From: Aporrectodea caliginosa | Lineage: Eukaryota; Annelida; Clitellata; Crassiclitellata; Lumbricidae | NCBI GenBank assembly: GCA_020284085.1 | Contig: JACEVL010000059.1 | Coordinates: 1,301,501 to 1,365,500, forward strand | Direction: 5' to 3' | Length of the DNA stretch: 64,000 nt | In this document: one piece after another, positions 32,670-44,411 of the stretch | Layout: every line of letters begins with the position of its first letter | Position numbering within the stretch: the first letter of the stretch is position 1 | The notes under the pieces: generated by a model | The model's database searches: none | The model's input: the letters and a program-made list of their open reading frames with translations, nothing else | What the model was told of the DNA's origin: nothing | Made by a program: the position numbers and the translations under genes

Positions 32670-34200
32670 TTCATAAACCAAAATAATCAAATAATGTGCT
32701 CATCCAAAGCGACACGTAGAATATCATCCATATCCTATTTCTTGTATGTTTAGATAGTCAGATGAACAGCTACAAAGGCCACGTCACAAGTCGTCACAGT
32801 ACTGGGTGCACTTACTTCCTTAGATCCGTTATCTTTCATCCTCATCTTTGTGCAAGCTACCCATAAGTGAAAAAGCTAATGAACCAGAAGAGGCACAATC
32901 TATTACGAAGGCTAGGCCTATTCAAAAGTCATGTTACAAAAGAAGTGATTAGATAGCATATATCACTGACCCTATGTGTGAAAAAAAAACATAAATAATA
33001 ACTGTGCAAAGTCGCACATGGGTCAGTGATATACATTTCAGGAGTTGCTTAGTCCTAAGTAGTTTCACTGTGCAGAATTCAGTACTTTTGCTGCAGAAAC
33101 AACAGATATTACAAGTAACACAGTTTTCATCAGTTACCACCTCCAACAATTACATCACACATCCGTACTTACACAACGCAACGTAGTGGTCGGTTGGATT
33201 AGTCTGTCATGCAACCAGCAACATAAGCTTCTTGCCGTTTACCTGCCTTCAATTCAAAAGGTAAATTCCTTACTTCACACTTATATAAAAATTAAGTGGT
33301 TCGCACTAATAGGTTATAATACAGTAGATCTGTCGTGTAAACACACTCAAACTAATGGGAACATTTCAGCCAACAGTTGCATTTATTTTGTTGTAAGTGC
33401 AGGCTTTCGGGGAGGGTCAGACTAACGCTGGTCTTTTTAAAACTCCAATGGGGACCATAGCCATTAGCCAGTTAGTCCTTCTCCATCATTCCCAAACAAC
33501 AGACACCCATTGATAGTAACTAATACATTAGTCTATTACTCCTTTTTTTCATAACCTGTACCTAGTTGCGGTTTGACAACCTGTTGTCTTATTAAACAAA
33601 TATATATATAAGTAGGCCTATATATAAGTAGTGCCTACCGTATATTTTATTTTAAAGTAGAATCAAGTAAAACAGCGTTATCATTCGTTATTTTACAGCT
33701 CAGGTAGAGTAAAGTTCTCATGTATGGTGATATTTTACTGTATCGCTGCAATGGCTTAATAAGCGATTTGAAATGGTTAACTTCTTTTCTATTGGCGGGT
33801 CATTAATTGAGCGCTAAGAATGCAAAAACATTTGGGTGTGACAACAGCCTCCTCTTTTGTTTCAATGACCAAAGCATTGACATGTGTAAATTCAACTAAA
33901 TTGGCTTGGTTCCACTTCCGTGACATTGGTGGATTTAGACGTAATATTCCATGTCTTAACAAGGTCTGCTGGTCAATGCACGTGTGTCCAGCTGTGTTGA
34001 TTATTGGAATTCACTGCCAGATAAAAGCAAATTTGTCAAAGTTACAAAGAATTCAGAACTCATTGACCTAGGGTTAGTACTTCTAAATATGGCAAAATAT
34101 CTAAATTTTGATATCACTGCAATAGCTCCAAATGGAGTAGGGCCTACATAGCTATTTTAAAACCTGTAAGGCAGTGCATTCTGATCAACCGCCATACCTT
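32670..34200. other. Upstream of the last visible VWA5A-like exon
   Basis: The preceding exon of the gene should encode the DxSxS start of the VWA domain and end in phase 2. I could not find such an exon here by eye. A possible short frame at about 32825-32855 (NGSKE|GTAAGT on the minus strand) has a good donor but no family similarity. Confidence 0.4.
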
Positions 34201-34223
34201 CAAAATATGCTTACTATTTAGAC

Positions 34224-35022
34224 CATAGTTGTATAAAACGTTTTTTTCGTGTTTTATTTTTTCCAAAAAAAACGTCGTTTTTTCGTTTTTTATTTTTCGT
34301 CTCGTTTTTCCGTTTTTTATATTTTTATATGTAACTTTATTTAGTTATTCACTGTCTGTTACTATTTGTTTAATTTTATTTTTGTCTGATATCCCTTACG
34401 TTGTCTCCGTCCTTTCAGGGATTCATCTAATTTACGTCACTCTTTAGTGTCATCAGTTGAGAAATAAACAGCACAGTTCAGGAAATAAAATTTATAAAAA
34501 AAATTTGAATTTCTAAGTTATCCAAAATGCGAAATGTTGTCTTTGTACTCAGTAATCTCTTATTCACTGATAAACTGACGGATATTACCAATATTAAGTT
34601 CTTATATAAGTCAAAATTGTAACTAGATCTACAATTTTTTACTAAATACACTCTAAACTTACAAAGTTTAGTTTTTAATTGTTTATGTCAGCGTGGACTT
34701 ATGTGGACTTAAGTATGCAATATAAATTTGAAAAGATTTCTAATTTTTAATTTCTCAATTTCTTTTTAAACCAAACTTATGAAAAAGAAAACAATTGTTG
34801 TAGATTACTGTTATTTGGTGTTTACTAATAAAATTATGTTATTTGCTGATTAAAATTAAATTGTGTAAACAAGGTTTTTAATTTTAAAATGCAGTAAAAG
34901 ATGTAAGAAAGTCAAATTATTTTCTGTTCCGTTTTTTTCTCGTTTTTTCCGTTTTTTATTTTTTTCAATAAAACGACGTTTTTCCGTTTTTTATTTTGAT
35001 TTTACCGTTTTTAACAACTATG
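34224..35022. mobile_element. hAT MITE with CGTTTTTT-rich arms, copy 2
   Basis: Same ends (CATAGTTGT, ACAACTATG) and body as the copy at 27.5 kb. Left flank ATTTAGAC, right flank ATGATGAT, so it has no duplication of its own. Confidence 0.9.
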
Positions 35023-35380
35023 ATGATGATGAATACCAAATGTGGAGAATGGAGTGGGAGGGTCCAAAGTAGGGAATTTTTGCCGACATCTTTTATGGAC
35101 ATGTCCTACGAATGATTTAAGTGGGCCTATATTTGATGATGTGGTATTGTAGTAGATAAGGTGCCAATGTTTGTAACCACAATGGCTGTCGACATAATAT
35201 GTACACGTAGGCCTACCTAGTAGGAAGAACTAGTGGGCCCCGTATGTCTTCCTCGGAACGAACAGACCATCCTGAAAATGGTCGCCCTGACGTGGCTTTT
35301 GTGGGCGCTGAGAAATTTTTGAAGATTTACATTAGGCCTACATATTGCATTACATTACATTAAATTACATTACCATACAC
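35023..35380. mobile_element. Cargo between two hAT MITEs, with a small retroposon 3' end
   Basis: 358 bases. At about 35290-35380 GACGTGGCTTTTGTGGGCGC, GAGAAATTT and an (ATTACATT)n tail match the reverse of 43310-43410. This is probably the 3' end of a SINE or LINE. The rest is unrecognised. Confidence 0.5.
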
Positions 35381-36208
35381 CATAGTTGTAAAAAACGTTT
35401 TTTTCGTTTTTTTTTCTTCCAAAAAACGTCGTTTTTTTCGTTTTTTATTTCTCGTCTCGTTTTTTCCCGTTTTTATTTTTATATGTAACATTATTTAGTT
35501 ATTCACTGTTGTTACTATTTGTTTAATTTTATTTTTGTCTGGTATCCCGTACGTTAACGTCTCCGTCCTTTCAAGGATTCATCTAATTTACGTCATTATT
35601 TAGTGTCATCAGTTGAGAAATAAACAGCACAGTTCAGGAAATAAAATTTATAAAAGTTATTTGAATTTCTAAGTTATCGAAAATGCGAAATGTTGTCTTT
35701 GTACTCAATAATCTCTGATTGACTGATAAACTGATAAACTGACGGATATTACTCCTATTAAGTTCTTATATATAAAAGTCAGAATTGTAAGTAGATCTAC
35801 AATTTTTAATTAAGTAGCCTACACTCTATACTTACAAAGTTTAGCTTTTAATTGCTTAGGATCTATGTCAGCACGGACTTATGTGGACTTAGGCCTATGT
35901 ATGCAATTTAAATGTGAAAAGATTTCAATATTTTTAATTTTCAATTTTTTTTAAACCAAACTTATGAAATAAAAAATAATTGTTGTAGATTACTGTTATT
36001 TGGTGTTTTCTAATAAAGTTCAGTTATTTGCTGATTAAAATTAAATTGTGTAAACAAGGTTTTTAATTTTAAATGCAGTAACAGATGTAGCAAAGTCAAA
36101 TTATTTTCTTTTCCGTTTTTTTCTCGTTTTTTCCCGTTTTTTATTTTTTTCAATAAAACGAAGTTTTTTTCGTTTTTTATTTTGATTTGATCGTTTTTAA
36201 CAACTATG
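35381..36208. mobile_element. hAT MITE with CGTTTTTT-rich arms, copy 3
   Basis: Same orientation and body as copy 2. Left flank CCATACAC, right flank ATTTAGAC, which equals the left flank of copy 2. Confidence 0.9.
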
Positions 36209-36216
36209 ATTTAGAC

Positions 36217-36925
36217 CTCTCACGACTGTAAGACAGTGCATTCTAGATAGCTACACGTAACCACAGCATGGACTAGTACACGAAGATATCGACTGGTGAA
36301 GTTTTGCAAATTTTTAACGAAATTTAACGAAATTCCGTAGTAAAATTTCATATTAAATAGCCGATAACTAATTACAAGCTCTAACCCATCCGAGCGTGTG
36401 GGTTACAAACGCGAAAAATACTGAAAGAGAGCCAGCTAAAATGGACCGAGATGACCTAATTGACGCCCTAACTAACGGACATCTGTCATAGGAAGAGTGC
36501 CTTGACTGCAGTGGCGACCATACTAGAGAGAGAAAGACTTTTCTTGTCTATTTTGCATGACGCACATTATATTTGTACATTGTTTTTGCTTTTCAGGGTT
36601 ACTGACGTGCTTGCAGAGATTATAACGTCAGTGCTACTTGCAACCAGATGACAAGGACAAAAAGGACGCTAATATGATTACATTTCTACTTAAGTTTGAA
36701 AAACCATTAGTACATTAATGCTAGTAACTAATTGGTAGTAACACTTTCGAATTGTAAACTGTACAGTTTTTATAGACACAGTTAACGTGTGTAGCTTATA
36801 AATACATAAACATGTGTCAAGTGTATATCATGTTATGCATTTATGCTGAACCAAAAACACCCTTTCCACAACATTTTAGTAAAAGTTCAACAATTGTAAG
36901 TTCTTTCCATAGCAGTCAGTACTTG
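36217..36925. other. Unique sequence
   Basis: Nothing recognised. The first part resembles the stretch just left of the composite (TGTAAGRCAGTGCATTCT), so the target itself may be a repeat. Confidence 0.4.
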
Positions 36926-36929
36926 GCAA

Positions 36930-37078
36930 TCGATATTGTAGTGGCTAGTGTGTTGGACTGTCAAGCGGGAGGTCGGGGGTTCAAAGTCCCGTCAGAGCAG
37001 ATTTTTGTGTCGAGATTTCTACTCCACCTGGGCTCCCTTGCTAACTCAGCCATTATGACCGTTCACTTTCGTATATGA
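36930..37078 (+). mobile_element. tRNA-derived SINE, family 1
   Basis: GTGGCTAGTGTGTTGGACTG (A box, GTC anticodon position), GGGGTTCAAAGTCCCGTC (B box), then a body with GAGATTTCTACTCCACCTG and CTCAGCCATTATGACC that aligns with the body of the copy at 20.4 kb. Confidence 0.75.
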
Positions 37079-37261
37079 AACTTCATTTTAGTAAAAGTGC
37101 GACAATTTCTATAGCAATCAGTACTTCCCAATGAAGTTTCATATATCAATCTAGTATTGAAAAGGAACGCTAAAATCTTGTTATTGCACTGTCTTTAATT
37201 TAGCTAATCGCTAACCTAACCGAACTGTGCCTACACTAGTCTATAGTCAAGGATAGTCTAA

Positions 37262-37372
37262 TCTAATCTGGCTTCAGTGTCTGGCCTCAGTGTCTGGCTT
37301 CAGTGTCTGGCTTTCGTGTCTGGCTTCAGTGTCTGGCTTCAGTGTCTGGCTTCAGTGTCTGACTTCAGTTAT
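37262..37372. repeat. 13-bp minisatellite CTGGCTTCAGTGT
   Basis: Eight head-to-tail units with single-base variants. Confidence 0.95.
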
Positions 37373-37439
37373 ACAAATCGCTTTCATATGAATTATTCGC
37401 AGCACCATCGATTGTTACTTTGTGGTGAGGCAAAGTAAT

Positions 37440-38286
37440 CGTTGAGGTATGTTACACGCTTCTTGCACAGGTCGTTCTCAGAACACATAGCCCATTACCT
37501 TCAAATTGGTACTGAAAAAGAAACTTTTGCATCTATTTAAAATACTCTGGAGTAAAATCCACATATTTCGCAAAGGACGGAGGGGGTTCGAACCCCCACG
37601 CTTCATTTTTTAATCTGAATGCTTTTCCCTCGGACCAATATTGATCTAGAGACCATTTCCTTCAAATTGGTACTGAAAAAAGATACTTATGCATCTACTG
37701 CAAATGACTGTAGCAAAATACGCATATTTCGCATAGGCCGGAAAAGAGATTTAGAACCCCCCCACGCTTTTACATGCAATACACGCTTTTATGTGCAATG
37801 TGCATGTTAATATCACTTGCAACTCATGATTCTGAATCCATACATACCAAATATGTTCAAATCGGACCATCCAATCAAAAGTTACAACAGTTTACATATT
37901 TAGGATAGGCCGGGGAATTTCGAACCCCACGCTTTATTTTTTTATCTGAATGCTTTCCCCTCGGACCTGTGTTGATCTATAGACCATTACCTTCAAATTG
38001 GTACTGAAAAAAACTTTTGCATCTATTTGAAATGACTGGAGTAAACTCCACATAATTCGCAAAGGACGGAGGTGGGGGTTTCGAACCCCCACGCTTCATT
38101 TTTTAATCTGACTGCTTTCCCATCGGACCAGTATTGATCTAGAGACCATTACCTTCAAATTGGTACTGAAAAAACCAAACTTATGCATCTACTGGAAATG
38201 ACTGGAGCAAAATACACATATTTTGCATAGGTTGGAGGTTTTTTTCGAGCCGCCCCCCACGCTTCATTTTTTATCTGCATGCTTTC
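37440..38286. repeat. About 165-bp satellite, left block
   Basis: Five units marked by TTCAAATTGGTACTGAAAA, near 37499, 37661, a degenerate one, 37989 and 38152. Most units contain a GGGTTCGAACCCCCACG palindrome followed by CTTCATTTTTTAATCTG. The array continues at 40603 after the hAT insertion. Confidence 0.9.
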
Positions 38287-40602
38287 TAGGGTGTTCTTAA
38301 GGTACATATGATATTTTCAACACAAAGATATTTTGCCGGCCTGGTCGAATTATCATGCCAATTCATGTACTAACTCCATATCCGAAATTATATCTTGATA
38401 ACTGAACATTTAGGACTGGCGCAAGGCAACCGATATTGGACACAGGTGGCATACTGTAACAGGCATCCACAATTTCAATGCATGCTATCCTTAGGCCCCT
38501 CTCAGTTGCCGGCTCCCAAGTAATGAATATTCACGATAATGACGTCACTGACCTCACGGTGTCTATGTCACTGATCTCGTGTTGCAAATGGCGGGTAGCG
38601 GTGCTTTCTATCGAGTTGACGTTTGACAGTTAATTAAACGTAAATCAGGTATAACACTAGCCATCTATTTATATGCTCTTTGCTAACGAGACGACTCTCA
38701 CCTCAAGTATCTAGCATCAACCAGTCGATTATAATAAATTAACCTTTACAGTCGAAGTTAAGGAGTGTGATGGACGGTTATGGGCCGCACGTGTTGTACA
38801 AAAATTTATTGCTCCCCTGTATCCCAGTGTCCCATATTGTAGTTCATGGGGACATTGTCATGTGCACTGGTGAGCTGATCATAAGTCCTTCAGCGATCCC
38901 TCAAGCAAGGAAAGATAACCGTGCAGCCCTAGCAGCAGAAATTCGTGAATCTTTCGATCCAAATGTTCCTCTTACTATTCACTGGGACGGCGAGATCATG
39001 CCAGATCTTACAGGGACAGAACGAGGGTGTGTTGATCACCTTCCAATAATGGTATCTGGCAAGGATGTGACCAAGCTATTGGCCATCCCCAAACTCCAAT
39101 CCGGGACAGCTGTATGCATGTCAGATGCATGTTTGGCTGAGATAAGAAGTTGGGGATTGGAAGACAGAATCGTGGCCATGTGTTTCGACACAACGACGAG
39201 TAACACGGGTTGTAAGGGCGGCGTGTGCATCAAGCTGGTAGCGGAATTAGGAAAGGACCTCTTGAACCTTGCCTGTCGACATCATGTGTCTGAAATTGTT
39301 ATAGAAAAGGTGTTTTCACTGCATGATTCTGCAAGGTCTCCAAATTGGAACTATTCAGTCATTTCCGTGACTTCCGGCCGCAAATCGATCAGGCCAAGTA
39401 TCGCACAGCAATGGATGATAAAAGATGCAGCACAGCGTGTCACATAAATTCGAGACGATGTGATCACCTTCGCATTGCAGCAACGGAGTACTGAAAACCA
39501 CAGAGACGACTACAAAGAGCTACTAGAACTAACAGTCATTTTTCTAGGAGGAATTCCACCGAAAGGAATAAAATTCAGGTACCTAGGGGCATTTCACCGC
39601 GCGCGTTGGATGGCACGTGCGATCTATGCGATCAAGATGTGGTTTCAGGGATCAGTTTCCCATTCAACAACGCCAGAGCTCAGAGAGGGCATCTCGACAA
39701 TCCTACTCTAAAAAGGTGTGGAATCATTTACTTCGAGTGTCCCTTTTTGTGACATCAACTTACGTGAAGTACTGGTTCACCTGTACGTCACCCGCTGAAG
39801 CCCCAAGGAACGATCTTCAATTCCTGAAGGCAATCCATACGTACCCTGACAAGGAAGTCTCACAGGTAGCCCTAACAGCTTTTTCCCGACACCTTTGGTA
39901 TCTGTCGTAGACCCTGGTAGGCCTCAGCCTTTTTGATGTTTCAGTCACCTTCGACGAAAAACAGCGCATGGTCTACAGCATGCGAAACAATCAGGGATCC
40001 GATGAACCTCCAAAGAGACTTCCTCCAATACATAATCCACCTACAAAAGCACATAACGATTTCTTCATCACGTCTACCACCAAAATATTCCTGATACTCG
40101 GATTGGATTACTCTTTTCTTGATCGAGACCCGCAACAATGGGAGTCAGAACAATCATACAGTGAGGCAAAAGTTTCATATCCGCCCTAAAAGTGACGAAC
40201 GATTTGGCAGAGAAAGGAGTGGCTCTCATGCAGTCCTTCAATGAAGCCCTGGTCCGAAATGAGAAAGAAAAACAGTTTGTTCTGCAAATGGTGGAGTACC
40301 ATCGAAACAAGTTCCCAAAAGCGCTAAAGGGAATAAAGAAATGACAAATAACTGACCGTTCTTCTTTTGCGTTTGCCTTATATTTTATGTTTAAGTGTTA
40401 AAAGTTGTTTGGATCTTTGAAAATGACAATGTATTACATTGTTTTCTAAACAATGTAATACATAATCTTCCGGGGCTTTGCGCCAGTTCTAAATCTATTC
40501 CGATTTTGTCTAATTTGGCAAATGACAATTTTTCTCAAGGTGGAACACAAAAACAACAAGGCCGATATTAATTTTGAAACTTCAATTTTTAAACACACCC
40601 TG
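38287..40602 (+). mobile_element. hAT transposon inserted in the satellite
   Basis: Left end TAGGGTGTTCTTAAGG, right end AAACACACCCTG, an imperfect inverted pair. Target duplications ATGCTTTC at 38279-38286 and ATGCTGTC at 40603-40610 match at 7 of 8 bases. It carries a frameshifted transposase gene. Length 2316 bp, about right for an intact hAT. Confidence 0.8.
38770..40343 (+). pseudogene. hAT-type transposase, frameshifted
   Basis: Open from ATG 38770 to 39447: PLTIHWDGEIMPDLTG, MCFDTTTSNTGCKGG and LLNLACRHHVSEIVIEKVF. These are conserved blocks of a widespread invertebrate transposase-like family; the WD, FD and C..H placement fits hAT (DDE nuclease with inserted helices). A stop follows, then DDYKELLELTVIFLGG and FRYLGAFHRARWMARAIYAI at 39505-39640 in another frame, then SPAEAPRNDLQFLK and TAFSRHLWYLS at 39790-39908 in a third. 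A final part runs to about 40343. Two or three frameshifts make it non-functional as it stands. Confidence 0.85.
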
Positions 40603-40860
40603 ATGCTGTCCCCTCGCACCAAGATTGGTCTACAGACCATTACCTTCAAATTGGTACTAAAATAGAAACTTTTGCATCTATTTGAAATTGCTGGAGAAAA
40701 TACACATATTTCTCATAGGCCAGAGGAGGTTTTCGAGCCCCCACGCTTAATGTTTTTTATCGGCATGCTTTCCCCTCGGACGAATATTGATCTACAGACC
40801 ATTACCTTCAAATTGGTAGTGAAAACGAAACTTTTACATCAACTTGAAATGACTGAGTGT
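40603..40860. repeat. About 165-bp satellite, right block
   Basis: One and a half units continuing exactly where the hAT insertion interrupted the array (CCCCTCG...GACC, TTCAAATTGGTACTAAAAT). Confidence 0.9.
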
Positions 40861-40861
40861 T

Positions 40862-41465
40862 TGGGCCCCCCAGTGTAGGTTGTCGCGCAGATCGTGACAT
40901 GATCGGATGGTGACCGACCATAATTATAAGACTTATGAGACTTGCAGCAGAGTTGAGCACCGACTGTATCCGCTCTTGCTGACAAGTCGGCAGACCCGCG
41001 AGTATGCAGTCGCAGTAGTTAACCCTGAAGACAATTATTAAGCTGTTGACCAAGATCATGGCGGTTGAGGTTGGAATGAATCTGCGGATGGCTTTGAAAA
41101 CAACCTCGAACGAGTTGGCTCATAATTTATGGGTCGTCATGGTCATACAGCTGTCAAAGTAGACTCCAAGGTTGCGAATGGTGTCAGCTGTGTGGACTTC
41201 TGTTTTACCATTTGGCTTAGGTACTGCCATCAAGTAGATTGCGACGCATGCGGGTGGTGCACCATAGGAACTCAGACTTTGATGGATTGAGTTTGAGAAG
41301 GTTAGCTGTCATCCAATCTGAAATGCGTTCGATACACAGCAGGACTCTCTGTTTCAGTTCAGCGGTTTGTGATGGTTGACAGAAGAAGTAAAGACATAAT
41401 ATTATATCGTCTTCATAGCAGTGGTGGAGAAGGCCATATACTTCTATAATTCTCTCCACATAGAC
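40862..41465 (-). pseudogene. L2/CR1-like LINE (LINE-B), downstream half
   Basis: Minus strand. HHCYEDDIILCLYFF (RT active site, now YEDD for the usual YADD), CIERISDWMTANLLKLNPSK, SEFLWCTTRMRR, then LVNSLIIVFRVNYCDCIL and AGLPTCQQERIQSVLNSAA. The reading joins that at 43050-43790 after removal of a hAT insertion. Confidence 0.85.
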
Positions 41466-43041
41466 TCGGAGTGTCCAAAATAAATTTTTGGGAATTTAAA
41501 TTTGCACACCCTCTAATAATGTTGATTATATATAAATTTAATTTCCTGCAAAATTTCAGGTCTCTATGTCATCACTTGGGGGTTGCTCAATGAGGCTGAA
41601 GTTTCAACATATAAAAAAGCCTCGCTAATGCAATTTAATAGCAGCTGTAAACAAACAAAGCTTGAAATAAAAGTGTCACTGGTCAAATCATAGTTTGAAT
41701 CATGGGGGAGGAGGGTTCGTAGGCTCATAGCTTTCAGTCAAAAGTGCCATATAGCTATTAAGAGCCGCACTGTCCCAGTTCCTGGATGCTTATTCCAACA
41801 GATTTCAAGGCAGCAGTTGAAGAGGAAGTCACGAGTTCATGCTGTGTCTTGTTCTCCAGCTGGTCACATGTTGCCTTAATCCTGCAAACGTTCCAGTCAC
41901 TTCCCCTCTGGATAATTGATTGAACCATTAACCTTTATCTTCAGTGGAAACCTTCACAGAAAACAACGACAGTGGCACAAATCCAAGGCACCACAGGTGG
42001 TTTGTAGCTTTTTAATTACAGCCTGTGACACACCTTGTTTATGTCAGAGTACTGTTTGATCATTTGGAACCGCAGCATTTCGTTAAATGCGGCATCGGCA
42101 CCCACTGCGTGGAATGAGATGCCGTCGCTGACAGGCAGGAACATAGATATGTGCTGCAAAAATACAAAACTCTGTAAGATTCACCAACTCCCAAGTGGTA
42201 AGCTTGAATTCATCATGAAAGAGGTAGATTTTAAGGCAATAAATAACTTTAGCCATCCACCTCGCCATGTGATAAGCTCCTAGCGGCCAAAAGTGGTAAT
42301 GTTTGGAAGTTGGGAGGGGACAGTCCAAAATTAGAAGTGTAAGCTCGATCAATTCTTTGTAATCTTCTCGTGGCAAATATGCAGTGCTGTCTGACAGGAA
42401 AGCTTGTTAGAATTAACACACTTCTTCGCAAAGCTGTTGCAGCAGCACGTTATCAAGTCGGGTGTCATTCAAAGATCTGTAGTGTGCTTGATTGATGTTT
42501 GGCCAAAACTTCTAAAATCTGTTGAAAGAGCAATGTTTGGTCCATGACTGGCCATGCAATACTACACAAACTTCACCGATGATGATCTTATGCATGTGGT
42601 GTTGACATGCTAAGTGCAACACATTGTCTGCATCAACTGTTCCAGCAAAGTACATGCGCTATGCTTCGTCCCTGTGTTTGATGCCGTTGTATCAAAGCAC
42701 ATGCCCACAATATCTGTTGCAACATCAGAGATTCAACAACTGGAATGCAGCCTTAGCTTGTGCCTGTCCAGTGCCAGAAGGAATTTTAATTACTCCGAGT
42801 ATCTTATCTACGTTATGTCCTGTAACACAGAGAGCAATCCTGTCAACATTGCCATCTGATCCTCCGTGTTGGTGCCGTTATTCACATCTAGAACTTTGGC
42901 CTCATTGAGCAACCTCTAAAAGTTATTGAATTGCTGAACTTTTTTGACAGATGATATAGTATTGTAAAAGGAACAAAGTGAGCCTATGTGCATTCGAATT
43001 GGAGAAAAATATTTTACCCCATGTATTTCTGGACACCCCTA
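41466..43041 (-). mobile_element. hAT transposon inserted in LINE-B
   Basis: Ends TCGGAGTGTCCA and TGGACACCCCTA, inverted repeats with two mismatches. Exact target duplication ACATAGAC at 41458-41465 and 43042-43049. 1576 bp, shorter than the related element at 38.3 kb. Confidence 0.9.
42083..42730 (-). pseudogene. hAT-type transposase, decayed, minus strand
   Basis: Same family as the transposase at 38.8-40.3 kb. GMCFDTTASNTGTKHS at about 42710-42665, VLHLACQHHMHKIIIGEV at about 42605-42555, then REDYKELIELTLLILD and LGAYHMARWMAKVIYCLKIY at 42370-42200. Stops and frameshifts between the blocks. Confidence 0.85.
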
Positions 43042-43049
43042 ACATAGAC

Positions 43050-43790
43050 CGTATATAGAACGAAGAGGAGAGGACCGAGCACTGATCCTTGTGGAACACC
43101 GCAAGTGACCAGCCTAGGTAGCGTCTCCTTCCCTATCAAATGGACGTATTCTGTGCGCCATTTTATGTAGGATTCCAGCCAACTAATCGCTCTATCCCTG
43201 ATTCCAATCGAGCGCGACAGTCGGTGTATGAAGATGTCGTAGTCGACAGTGTCGAATGCAGCCGAAAAATCAAATAGTGAGAGAGGTGCCAGCTGGCCTG
43301 AATCTATGTAATGTAACGTAAATCTTCGAAATTTCTCAGCGCCCACACAAAAGCCACGTCATGGAGACCAGCTTATGCACCGGCGCTATATCGAATCAAG
43401 TCCGCAATAGCCAAGCTCCTCTGTTCGTTCCGGTGCCAGGTCAAAACCCGGGGAGGTCAAGCCTATGACATTGACTACGTCCGAGAACACTTCGGTGGAA
43501 TGGCCAATCCTGTAGGCAGATTGAAACAGAGGAATAGGCGAGATTCAAAGGGTACTCGGTCAGCTGATGTTTGGCAATACGCTCAAGTAGGCCTACTTTT
43601 GATACAAGCGTTCGATTTGAGACCGGTTTGAAATTCCCTGGTGACGATTCCACGGTTTCAGCTTGACTGGAGTGACCGGAGTGGCTTGACTATTGCATAC
43701 TTCCATTTGGACTGGAACGGTCGATGGCGAAGGAATTTGGCCATGTCTCTGGATACATGCACGACGTTCTCTGCATTCTCCATTGAGCAC
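43050..43790 (-). pseudogene. L2/CR1-like LINE (LINE-B), upstream half
   Basis: Minus strand: YAIVKPLRSLQSS, NFKPVSNRTLVSK, ERIAKHQLTEY, SLFDFSAAFDTVDYDIF and CGVPQGSVLGPLLFVLYT, the RT blocks in order. A small retroposon end sits inside it at about 43310-43425. Confidence 0.8.
43310..43425 (-). mobile_element. Small retroposon 3' end inside LINE-B
   Basis: On the minus strand GACGTGGCTTTTGTGTGGGC, GAGAAATTTCGAAG and TTACGTTACATTACAT are shared with 35290-35380. They separate two pieces of the LINE-B reverse transcriptase. Confidence 0.5.
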
Positions 43791-43844
43791 AGGATAGCTA
43801 GGATAGGATAGAATAGCTGGCCTAGTCTGGTACTGCTTAGTGCT

Positions 43845-44165
43845 TACTAGGTCTCGCTCCTGTCTATCTTCGCGAGCTCTGTTGCTCTGTCCATAGTGCT
43901 AGGGGCTCTCGATTCCTCCGCTCATCTGAGCAGGGTCTCCTACTTGTTCCTTTTGCCCGAACCTCTACTATGCAGAGCCGCGCTTTCTCGGTGGTGAGTC
44001 CCTCGACCTGGAATGGCCTCCCCGCCTTGTTCCTAGGACCTTCTCTCCTATGTTCTATTCTCACCTTAAAACTGTTATTTTTGGTCGTGCTCGAGTCGGG
44101 AGCGCCTCTGAGTAGTTTACTTGATAGGGCGCTATATAAATGCTCGATATGAATGAATGAATCAC
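43845..44165 (+). pseudogene. L2-like LINE 3' end
   Basis: RAFSVVSPSTWNGLPALF in the plus strand, then GGGCGCTATATAAATG and a (TGAA)n tail. Upstream coding is in shifted frames. Confidence 0.8.
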
Positions 44166-44410
44166 TGAACACTGCTACTGTGCTCTATACTAGGCTACTA
44201 ATGGCTAAGGCTACTACAGACTACTATTATGCACAACACAGACAAATTTTCACAAGACTACTAGACAGGCCTTCCGCCATACGGAGGGAAGAGGGGGCTG
44301 TACATTGCTGCCTCGCACCACCTTTTACAAATCCAGGCGCCGTCACTGATTGCAGCCTGGCTATTGCGAACTTGATTTGCTATAGCACTGGTGAATATTA
44401 CAGTAGTTTT
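44166..44410. other. Short unique stretch between two LINE 3' ends
   Basis: Nothing recognised. Confidence 0.5.
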
Positions 44411-44411
44411 A

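Noticed and set aside
37262..38286. CRISPR-like regular repeats
   Set aside because: Units are head-to-tail satellites with no unique spacers, in a eukaryotic genome.
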